A stretch of DNA of 5,078 bases from Micrococcales bacterium (GTDB lineage: Bacteria; Actinomycetota; Actinomycetes; Actinomycetales; Dermatophilaceae). The stretch covers positions 1 through 5,078 of the forward strand of contig PMJN01000283.1 in the NCBI GenBank assembly GCA_003157445.1, written 5' to 3'. Every line of letters starts with the position of its first letter. Position 1 is the first letter of the stretch. The notes beneath the pieces are model-generated. The model did no database searches and was not told the DNA's origin. It saw only the letters and a program-made list of their open reading frames with translations. Shown here one piece after another: positions 1-5,078 of the stretch. The position numbers were made by a program, and so were the translations under genes.

Positions 1-810
1 ACCTCGACGTGCCATGTCATGAACGCCACCGAGCTGCACGAGGTGCCGGGGATGTGCGGGGTCGTCGACGGTGGCATCGTCGCCGGACTGTGGGGGTACG
101 AAGCCGGCCAGAGCGGGGTCGGTGACATCTTCGGCTGGTTCGTCAAACACGGCGTCCCATCGGTGTACTACGAACAGGCCGAAGCCACAGGGGTTTCCGT
201 TCACGAGCTGCTCACCGATCTGTCGCGCCGCCAGGCCATCGGCGAACACGGTCTCATCGCACTCGACTGGCACAGCGGCAACCGCTCGGTCCTGGTGGAC
301 CACGAACTCTCGGGCCTCGTCGTGGGTCAGACCCTGGCGACCCGGGCCGAAGACACCTACCGCGCGCTGCTGGAGGCCACGGCCTTCGGGACCCGCACCA
401 TCATTGAAGCCTTCAACAGCTCTGGCGTCCCGGTGACCGAGCTCGTCGTGGCCGGGGGCCTGCTCAAGAACACCCTCCTGATGCAGATCTACGCGGACGT
501 CACGAACCTGCCGCTATCGACCATCGCGTCCGCCCAGGGCCCGGCCCTGGGCTCGGCGATCCACGCCGCCGTCGCCGCGGGCGCCTACCCCGACGTCCAT
601 GCCGCGGCCCGGGCCATGGGGCGATCCAACAAGGGCGTGTACCAGCCCATCGCGGCAAACGTGAAGGCCTACGACGAGCTCTTCGCCGACTACACCGAGC
701 TGCACGACTACTTCGGCCGCGGAACCAACGACATCATGCACCGGCTGAAGGCACGCAAGCGCAGACTGGCCGCGAGACCATCCAATACCCGTGCAGCCGA
801 AGGGAACTGA
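1..810 (+). CDS. araB: L-ribulokinase, C-terminal part (5' truncated by window edge)
   Basis: Ribulokinase is a cytoplasmic FGGY-family sugar kinase that phosphorylates L-ribulose to L-ribulose 5-phosphate with ATP, the second step of L-arabinose breakdown. The frame is open from base 1 with no stop, so the gene begins upstream; 269 residues are visible against about 560 for the whole family member. The fragment opens with TSTCHVMNA, the conserved AraB segment. Conserved blocks follow: YEAGQSGVGDIFGWF (about 33-47), DWHSGNR (89-95, equivalent to DWFNGRR in E. coli AraB), AGGLLKN (151-157, nucleotide-binding part of the actin-like fold) and QGPALGSAIHAAVAAG (179-194). The tail is basic (HRLKARKRR). 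The first in-frame ATG, at 19, lies inside the conserved core and is not the start. The gene leads directly into araD one base after its TGA. The family call is secure; ribulokinase rather than another FGGY kinase rests on these motifs and on the araD-araA neighbours. Confidence 0.95.
   Translation, partial: TSTCHVMNATELHEVPGMCGVVDGGIVAGLWGYEAGQSGVGDIFGWFVKHGVPSVYYEQAEATGVSVHELLTDLSRRQAIGEHGLIALDWHSGNRSVLVDHELSGLVVGQTLATRAEDTYRALLEATAFGTRTIIEAFNSSGVPVTELVVAGGLLKNTLLMQIYADVTNLPLSTIASAQGPALGSAIHAAVAAGAYPDVHAAARAMGRSNKGVYQPIAANVKAYDELFADYTELHDYFGRGTNDIMHRLKARKRRLAARPSNTRAAEGN
800..805 (+). promoter_or_regulatory. Shine-Dalgarno site for araD
   Basis: AAGGGA lies inside the last codons of araB, six bases before the ATG at 812. 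It decides the araD start: the upstream in-frame GTG at 791 precedes this site and lacks its own, and the in-frame ATG at 836 has no good site near it. Confidence 0.7.
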
Positions 811-811
811 C

Positions 812-1540
812 ATGACATCCACGCGACCAGGCGCAATGCCCAGCCAGGCCGCCGTGCCCACTCAGGCCCGTGACGCCGTCGACGAGCTGCGCCGCAGCGT
901 TGCCGACCTTCATCGCCAGCTCACGCGATACGCCCTGGTGGCCTGGACCGCCGGAAACGTCTCGGCGCGAGTGCCCGGACACGACCTCATGGTGATCAAG
1001 CCCTCGGGCGTCGCCTACGACGACCTGAGCGCGGCCAACATGGTCATCACCGACCTCTTCGGCGCGCTGGTCGAGGGCGACTACGCACCCTCCTCGGACA
1101 CCGCCGCGCACGCCTACGTATACCGGCACATGCCGGAGGTCGGCGGAATCGTCCACACACACTCGACATACGCCACGGCGTGGGCAGCGCTGGGCGAACC
1201 GATTCCCTGCGTCCTGACCATGATGGCCGACGAGTTCGGCGGCGACGTGCCTATCGGCCCGTTCGCACTCATCGGCGACGACTCGATCGGACGCGGAATC
1301 GTGGACACCCTGGCAGGGAGCCGCTCCCCCGCAGTCCTGATGGCCAGCCACGGTCCCTTCACGATCGGCAAAGACGCGCAGGCAGCCGTCAAGGCGGCCG
1401 TCATGGTTGAGGACGTCGCGCGGACAGTCCACATCGCCTATCAGGCCGGAACACCCAAACGCCTTGACCCACAAGACATCGACAGCCTCCACGCGAGATA
1501 CCAGAACGTCTACGGACAGAGCCAAGGAGCCCCCTCATGA
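812..1540 (+). CDS. araD: L-ribulose-5-phosphate 4-epimerase
   Basis: This cytoplasmic zinc enzyme of the class II aldolase/epimerase family converts L-ribulose 5-phosphate to D-xylulose 5-phosphate by retro-aldol cleavage and re-addition, the last arabinose-specific step. The protein is 242 aa from the ATG at 812 (E. coli AraD is 231). By alignment to E. coli AraD from memory, the visible motifs are GNVS (48-51) and PSG (64-66) for phosphate binding, SSDT with Asp96 (E. coli Asp76), zinc ligands His115 and His117 (HTH) and His180 (SHGPF), catalytic Asp140 (E. coli Asp120), and a C-terminal YGQ with Tyr234 (E. coli Tyr229). The N-terminus is about 20 residues longer than the E. coli protein. 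The loop between the Asp140 region and His180 is shorter, which brings the total length close. It starts one base after araB and its stop overlaps the araA start. Fuculose-phosphate aldolase is the main alternative, but the conserved terminal YGQ and the operon favour AraD. Confidence 0.95.
   Translation: MTSTRPGAMPSQAAVPTQARDAVDELRRSVADLHRQLTRYALVAWTAGNVSARVPGHDLMVIKPSGVAYDDLSAANMVITDLFGALVEGDYAPSSDTAAHAYVYRHMPEVGGIVHTHSTYATAWAALGEPIPCVLTMMADEFGGDVPIGPFALIGDDSIGRGIVDTLAGSRSPAVLMASHGPFTIGKDAQAAVKAAVMVEDVARTVHIAYQAGTPKRLDPQDIDSLHARYQNVYGQSQGAPS
1524..1529 (+). promoter_or_regulatory. Shine-Dalgarno site for araA
   Basis: AAGGAG sits near the end of araD, seven bases before the araA ATG at 1537. 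It is a near-consensus site at good spacing and fixes the araA start, which overlaps the araD stop as ATGA (1537-1540). Confidence 0.8.
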
Positions 1541-3051
1541 CCGTCGGTCCAGCACTGGAGAGCAAACAGATCTGGTTCCTGACCGGAAGCCAGGGCCTGT
1601 ATGGCCAGGACGTCATCAACCAGGTCGAAGCCAACTCGCGCGACATCGCCGAACAGCTCGACGCCGCCGACGCGCTCGCCTCCCGCATCGTCTGGAAGCC
1701 GGTACTGACCGACGCCGACGCGATCCGGCGCCTTGCCCTGGAGGCCAACGCCGACGACGCCTGCGTTGGCATCATCGCCTGGATGCACACGTTCTCGCCG
1801 GCCAAGATGTGGATCTCGGGTCTGGACGCGCTGCGAAAGCCGTTGCTGCACCTGCACACCCAGGCCAACGTCGAGCTGCCGTGGGGCGAGATCGACATGG
1901 ACTTCATGAACCTCAACCAGGCCGCCCACGGGGACCGGGAGTTCGGCTACATCCAGACCCGTATCGGGGTAGTCCGCAAGACCGTCACCGGTCACGTGAG
2001 CGACCCGAGCGTCTCCGAGCGGATCGGAACCTGGGCCCGCGCGGCCGCTGCCACCACGACCCTGCGCTCGATGAAGCTGGCCAGGTTCGGTGACAACATG
2101 CGCAATGTCGCCGTGACCGAGGGCGACAAGATCGAGGCCGAGCTGAGGTTCGGGGTCTCCGTCAACACCTATGGGGTCAACGACCTGGTTGAGTCCGTGG
2201 ACGCCGTCCCCGACGCGGGCATCGACTCCCTGGTCGCGCAGTACCAGGACCTGTACACCGTGTCCACCGAGCTGCGCCCCGGAGGGCAGCGACACGAGTC
2301 GCTACGCTACGGCGCCCGCATCGAGCTCGGCCTGAGATCCTTCCTGGGTGACGGCGGGTACACCGCATTCACCACGAACTTCGAGGATCTAGGCGGACTC
2401 CGCCAGCTGCCCGGCCTGGCTGTCCAGCGCATGATGGCCGACGGATACGGCTTCGGCGCCGAGGGCGACTGGAAGACGTCGGTCATGCTTGCCACAATGA
2501 AGGTCATGGCTCGCGGACTCCCCGGGGGCACGTCCTTCATGGAGGACTACACCTACCACCTGGTGCCAGGGCGGGAACGGATCCTGGGCGCGCACATGCT
2601 CGAGGTCTGCCCCTCGATCGCCGCAGGCAAACCGACCCTTGAGATCCACCCGCTTGGCATCGGAGGCCGCGCCGACCCGGTCCGCCTCGTATTCGACGCC
2701 AGCCCTGGCCCCGCAGTGATACTCGGCATCGCCGACATGGGCGATCGATTCAGACTCGTGGCCAACGAGGCTGAGGTGATCCAGCCCGACCATCCGCTGC
2801 CGAACCTGCCCGTCGCCCGCGCCGTCTGGAAACCGGCCCCCAACCTGCGTACCTCCACCGAGGCTTGGCTAACCGCCGGCGGCCCACATCACACAGTCCT
2901 GTCGACGGCCCTGAACGCTGAGCACCTGTGGGACTTCGCCGAGATGACCCGCACCGAACTGGTGATGATCGACGCCGACACCCGCCCCCGCAGATTCCTC
3001 CAGGAGCTGCGATGGAACCAGGCGTACTACCGCCTAGCCCAAGGCCTCTAA
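1537..3051 (+). CDS. araA: L-arabinose isomerase
   Basis: Cytoplasmic Mn-dependent isomerase interconverting L-arabinose and L-ribulose, the first step of the pathway. The 504-aa product matches the usual family length (about 500). The N-terminus has [12 protein letters not shown] (12-23), typical of the family. [10 protein letters not shown] (84-93) and the LHTQ segment (106-109) follow, with [18 protein letters not shown] at about 120-137. Metal-binding residues line up with E. coli Glu306, Glu333, His350 and His450: Glu309 in AEGDWK, Glu336 in SFMEDYTYH, His353 in [11 protein letters not shown], and His452 in GGPHHT. The C-terminus keeps [18 protein letters not shown]. The gene is complete and no key residue is missing. 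It is translationally coupled to araD and is the last gene of the visible operon. In many bacteria such operons are controlled by an arabinose-responsive AraR or AraC regulator acting at the operon promoter, which would lie left of this window. Confidence 0.98.
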   Translation: MTVGPALESKQIWFLTGSQGLYGQDVINQVEANSRDIAEQLDAADALASRIVWKPVLTDADAIRRLALEANADDACVGIIAWMHTFSPAKMWISGLDALRKPLLHLHTQANVELPWGEIDMDFMNLNQAAHGDREFGYIQTRIGVVRKTVTGHVSDPSVSERIGTWARAAAATTTLRSMKLARFGDNMRNVAVTEGDKIEAELRFGVSVNTYGVNDLVESVDAVPDAGIDSLVAQYQDLYTVSTELRPGGQRHESLRYGARIELGLRSFLGDGGYTAFTTNFEDLGGLRQLPGLAVQRMMADGYGFGAEGDWKTSVMLATMKVMARGLPGGTSFMEDYTYHLVPGRERILGAHMLEVCPSIAAGKPTLEIHPLGIGGRADPVRLVFDASPGPAVILGIADMGDRFRLVANEAEVIQPDHPLPNLPVARAVWKPAPNLRTSTEAWLTAGGPHHTVLSTALNAEHLWDFAEMTRTELVMIDADTRPRRFLQELRWNQAYYRLAQGL

Positions 3052-3362
3052 ACCCAATGCCATCCCACCTCACACCGGACATCAATCGGAGGCACACGGC
3101 CTACCTGCGCGGTGTGGGCAGTTACGGCGCTTCTGGCTGCTCTTCTCGTTCGCGAACCGTCGACGTGCTCCAGTACCTCCGGCTCACTAAGAGCCTGTAA
3201 CCCCACAATCTCGGCCCGTCCGCCCACCTGGCCTACATCTCAGCGCCCGGACCGATCCATACGAGGTTGGCCCTGCTAGGCCGGCGAGCGACCGTGATTG
3301 CCCGCCACATACCCCTCTATTCGCCGAGAGATGTTGCACGAGATGCTGCACGTAACTTCGGC
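3052..3362. other. Intergenic region between convergent araA and SDR gene
   Basis: This 311-nt stretch separates two convergent genes, so a terminator for each side is expected. No hairpin followed by a T-run is visible. Weak hairpins are present. GGCTC/GAGCC around a 5-nt loop lies at 3181-3195. A 7-bp stem at 3266-3285 (GTTGGCC / GGCCGGC, two G-U pairs on the plus transcript, 6-nt loop) could act as a U-less terminator of araBDA. A perfect 10-bp palindrome, GTTCGCGAAC, is at 3148-3157. A GTG-initiated 55-codon frame at 3112-3279 has a hydrophobic N-terminus but no properly spaced ribosome site. I see no tRNA and no recognisable gene remnant. Confidence 0.6.
3329..3352. repeat. 12-bp tandem direct repeat, two copies
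   Basis: AGATGTTGCACG (3329-3340) is followed immediately by AGATGCTGCACG (3341-3352), matching at 11 of 12 positions. It lies 11 nt beyond the SDR stop codon in the convergent intergenic region. It could be a small slippage duplication; no function can be assigned. Confidence 0.55.
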
Positions 3363-4331
3363 CTAGAACTCCTGGCCGCCCACGTCTACGTGGCCGTTTG
3401 CCACGAGCCAGCGCAGCGCCTCGTGCAGCGTGTCGAGCGAAGTATGCCGCGGGACGTAGCCGAGCACTTCCCGCGCCCGGGCCGTGCTTGCCGCAATACT
3501 GCGGAAGACGTGCTCACGTGACATCGTCGCATGCTCGGCGCCGACCCGACGCTCAAACTCCTCCCACTCCACGAAGTCAAGCACCGGCTGGCGGCCGAAC
3601 CAGCCGGCTACCCCGGCCGCCAGCCCGCGCAGGGTCATCGCCTGCTCAGAGGCCACGTGCAGACTCGATCCGATCGCCGTCGGCCGGGTGAGCGCCCGCT
3701 CGAAGGCCTGCGCCACATCGTCGGCATGCACGTGATGGAGCACGCCTAGGCCGTGATCGGGCAGGGCAAGCGGTTCCCCCAGGGCCAGACGAGTCCACAC
3801 CTCTGGGTCAAGGTTGCCGGCCGCAGTAATCACCGGCCAGCCAGGGCCGCTGACGTGCCCCGGATGCAGTACGACGCTGGGCACCCCGCCGGCGAGCGTC
3901 TCGCGGTGCAACAACGCCTCGATCTCCGCCTTGCCCATCCCGTACTCGCCATACGGGGTGCGAGGCTCATTCTCGGCCACGGGCACGCGCAGAGCCGGCC
4001 CGTGCACCCAGATCGAGCCGCAGTGCACCAGCAGCGGACGAATCGGCCTCAGTGCGTCCACCAACTGCTGGGCGGACGCCCCGGTGAAGCAGAGGAGATC
4101 GACGACGGCGTCCGGGCGCAGCCCCGCGACACGTTCACCGAAGGTGCCCGACACGTCCTCGGCCTGACGATCAACCGTGATTTGCTTCACTGATCGCCAC
4201 TCGGGCGCCCTATGGTAGGGGTCGCGCACGCCGCGGCTGAGTGCGACGACCTCGTATCCAGCGCGCACCAGCCGAGGCACAAGGTACGTGCCGATATGGC
4301 CGGTGGCACCGACAACGACAACTCGAGCCAT
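3363..4331 (-). CDS. NAD(P)-dependent epimerase/dehydratase, extended SDR family
   Basis: Soluble Rossmann-fold oxidoreductase of 322 aa, a normal length for extended short-chain dehydrogenases, which often act on nucleotide sugars or other carbohydrate-like substrates. The N-terminus begins with the beta strand MARVVVV and the dinucleotide motif GATGHIG (8-14). The second strand ends in LSRG (31-34); an Arg rather than an acidic residue there hints at NADP(H). Ser106 (HCGS), Tyr130 and Lys134 (YGMGK, the YxxxK pair) form the catalytic set. HPGHVSGPG (156-164) and HVHADDVAQAF (200-210) are typical extended-SDR substrate and C-domain blocks. The end (AREVLGYVPRHTSLDTLHEALRWL, about 286-309) is the usual epimerase tail. 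No signal peptide or membrane segment is seen. The ATG is supported by a ribosome site eight bases upstream. It is convergent with araA and 458 nt downstream of an aldo/keto reductase on the same strand. The family is clear; the substrate cannot be read from the sequence. Confidence 0.88.
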   Translation of the reverse strand: MARVVVVGATGHIGTYLVPRLVRAGYEVVALSRGVRDPYHRAPEWRSVKQITVDRQAEDVSGTFGERVAGLRPDAVVDLLCFTGASAQQLVDALRPIRPLLVHCGSIWVHGPALRVPVAENEPRTPYGEYGMGKAEIEALLHRETLAGGVPSVVLHPGHVSGPGWPVITAAGNLDPEVWTRLALGEPLALPDHGLGVLHHVHADDVAQAFERALTRPTAIGSSLHVASEQAMTLRGLAAGVAGWFGRQPVLDFVEWEEFERRVGAEHATMSREHVFRSIAASTARAREVLGYVPRHTSLDTLHEALRWLVANGHVDVGGQEF

Positions 4332-4339
4332 GTCTTGGA

Positions 4340-4346
4340 CCTCTCC
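4340..4346 (-). promoter_or_regulatory. Shine-Dalgarno site for the SDR gene
   Basis: On the minus strand GGAGAGG lies eight bases before the ATG at 4331-4329. It supports that start, which also places the Rossmann glycine motif at the expected distance from the N-terminus. Confidence 0.7.
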
Positions 4347-4410
4347 ATCGATAGGCCGGGCTTAAACTCCAAAGATTCTGAACCGAAACCCCATCGCGCC
4401 ACGGAACGTG

Positions 4411-4448
4411 CTCCTGAGGAGTGGCCAGTGGCGGCACACGCGAAGTGT
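4411..4448. promoter_or_regulatory. Two short palindromes upstream of SDR gene, possible operators
   Basis: CTCCT-G-AGGAG (4411-4421) is a perfect 11-bp palindrome with a single central base. ACAC-GCGAA-GTGT (4436-4448) has perfect 4-bp arms. Both lie 80-117 nt upstream of the SDR start codon. Short palindromes arise by chance, so a regulatory role is inferred only from position and from the larger inverted repeat beside them. Confidence 0.25.
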
Positions 4449-4455
4449 CACGGGT

Positions 4456-4484
4456 CAGTTTATCCTGCCCAACTACGATAACTG
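4456..4484. promoter_or_regulatory. Interrupted inverted repeat, candidate operator
   Basis: CAGTTTATC (4456-4464) and GATAACTG (4477-4484) are reverse complements apart from one extra T in the left arm, separated by 12 nt. The repeat lies about 125 nt upstream of the SDR ATG and is AT-rich in an otherwise GC-rich sequence. The dyad resembles a binding site for a dimeric regulator with TTATC/GATAA half-sites 17 bp apart, or it could form a stem in RNA. No T-run follows, so a terminator is less likely. Confidence 0.35.
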
Positions 4485-4789
4485 GAGGCGATCACGAGCA
4501 CCTTCCCCGTGGTGAGGTCGCCGACCGGAGTGTGCGCAACCCACTCGATCTATCCGTTGTGGGCATCTATTAGCAAGGCTTTGGGGACGCGCTTTCGTTG
4601 CCATACACGGGCCTGAGCCTTGTGAAGGTCGACCTCGCACCGTCGTTCCACCGGACCGTCAGGAGAGCAACGAATTCTCTCAGAATGCTTGCGGCCGAGA
4701 GCGTCGTCATGACATGGAACTCAAGACCTACGATGCGAAGGCCGCCGTTACCCAGAGGTCCTGGCCGGTCTGGTGTTAACTTCCGTAGG

Positions 4790-5078
4790 TCACCAGCGGT
4801 CATGCACATGCTCGCGGATCTCCCCGTCGTAGATGTCGCGCAGCGCGTCCAGGACGTCAGCCGACAGCGGCTCCAGGTCAGCGGCGGCGGCGTTGCCTTT
4901 CACCTGAGACGCGTTGCGCGCTCCAGGGATGACCGTGCTGACGCCGGGCTGGTCGAGGATCCAACGCAGTGCCAACTGCGCGGTAGATGCCCCCTTGGCA
5001 CGCTCTGACACGCTGCGCGCTGCGCGAACCCCGACCTCAAAGGGCACGCCACTGAAGGTCTCCCCGACGTCGAAGGCC
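4790..5078 (-). CDS. Aldo/keto reductase, C-terminal part (5' truncated by window edge)
   Basis: Aldo/keto reductases are cytoplasmic TIM-barrel enzymes that reduce aldehydes or ketones, usually with NADPH. The frame is open on the minus strand to the right edge, so the gene starts outside the window; 95 residues plus TGA are visible of a usual 320-330. The GTG at 5047 is internal, because coding similarity (GETFSGVPFEVG) continues upstream of it. Recognisable C-terminal blocks are STAQLALRWILDQPGVSTVI (31-50 of the fragment) and PGARNASQVKGN (51-62), the cofactor-phosphate-binding stretch that includes Arg54 and Asn62. The ending YDGEIREHVHDRW (83-95) is common in actinobacterial members. 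The catalytic Asp, Tyr, Lys and His lie in the missing part and cannot be checked. The substrate is unknown. The 458-nt gap to the downstream SDR gene argues against tight co-transcription. Confidence 0.88.
   Translation of the reverse strand, partial: AFDVGETFSGVPFEVGVRAARSVSERAKGASTAQLALRWILDQPGVSTVIPGARNASQVKGNAAAADLEPLSADVLDALRDIYDGEIREHVHDRW

Larger units (their letters stand above)
4332..4789. other. Intergenic region upstream of SDR gene, downstream of aldo/keto reductase
   Basis: This 458-nt gap has no gene I can support and its base composition looks less GC-biased than the flanking genes. The part nearest the SDR gene (4332-4490) holds its ribosome site and a cluster of palindromes, and is the likely promoter region; I could not pick a confident -35/-10 pair. 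The rest (about 4500-4789) contains only short broken frames. One is a 79-codon minus-strand frame at 4570-4809 that overlaps the reductase stop. Another is a minus-strand stretch interrupted by stops, encoding pieces such as VAHTPVGDLTTGKVLVIASS (about 4485-4545). I recognise no family in them. A perfect palindrome AGGTCGACCT is at 4626-4635. The region could be decayed coding DNA. Confidence 0.5.

Noticed and set aside
791..811. Upstream GTG at 791 as the araD start
   Set aside because: It would overlap araB by 20 nt and precedes the good AAGGGA site, whereas the ATG at 812 is ideally spaced from it.
734..1525. 263-codon minus-strand open frame opposite araD
   Set aside because: It is antisense to a well-conserved araD with complete active-site residues; long antisense frames are common in high-GC DNA and this one shows no domain.
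1407..2295. Long alternative frames (+ strand 1407-2093, - strand 1510-2295) over araD/araA
   Set aside because: They give low-complexity Arg/Pro/Gly-rich products and overlap the conserved AraA frame, so they are shadows.
3181..3195. GGCTC/GAGCC hairpin as a rho-independent terminator or as an insertion-sequence end
   Set aside because: The stem is only 5 bp with no T-run, and no matching inverted end, target duplication or transposase fragment is visible nearby.
3267..3521. 84-codon plus-strand frame running into the SDR gene
   Set aside because: It mostly lies antisense to the SDR C-terminus, has no ribosome site and shows no domain.
4663..4701. GAGAG/CTCTC/GAGAG alternating stems as an attenuator or riboswitch
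   Set aside because: The stems are only 5 bp, with no leader peptide, conserved aptamer features or downstream gene in the right place.
4598..5008. 136-codon plus-strand frame over the gap and the aldo/keto reductase
   Set aside because: Its second half is the antisense of the recognisable reductase C-terminus, and the first half has no recognisable similarity or convincing ribosome site.

Overview
This window comes from a high-GC genome with strongly G/C-biased third codon positions. The sequence family flavour and the gene order araB-araD-araA point to an actinobacterium; I cannot name the genus from the sequence alone.

Positions 1-3051 (+ strand) hold an L-arabinose catabolic operon. It consists of the C-terminal half of ribulokinase (araB, running in from the left edge), a complete L-ribulose-5-phosphate 4-epimerase (araD) and a complete L-arabinose isomerase (araA). 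The genes are packed with a 1-nt gap (araB/araD) and an ATGA stop/start overlap (araD/araA), and each internal start has a good Shine-Dalgarno sequence. Together the products take L-arabinose to L-ribulose (AraA), to L-ribulose 5-phosphate (AraB) and to D-xylulose 5-phosphate (AraD), which enters the pentose phosphate or phosphoketolase routes. The metal-ligand and catalytic positions of AraA and AraD are all present, so the pathway looks functional. No regulator or sugar transporter gene is visible here.

Positions 3052-3362 are a non-coding stretch between convergent genes. It contains a few weak hairpins and a short 12-bp tandem repeat. Positions 3363-4331 (- strand) encode a complete 322-aa extended-SDR protein (NAD(P)-dependent epimerase/dehydratase type) of unknown substrate. 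Positions 4332-4789 are a second non-coding or degraded stretch. It carries a near-perfect interrupted inverted repeat and two shorter palindromes upstream of the SDR gene. Positions 4790-5078 (- strand) encode the C-terminal end of an aldo/keto reductase that continues beyond the right edge.

The two minus-strand oxidoreductases are separated by 458 nt, so they are probably transcribed separately. A link to arabinose metabolism is only suggested by proximity. I found no convincing novel system, mobile element, CRISPR array or RNA gene. The parts most worth a second look are the putative operator cluster upstream of the SDR gene, the unassigned 458-nt gap, and the substrate of the SDR protein.
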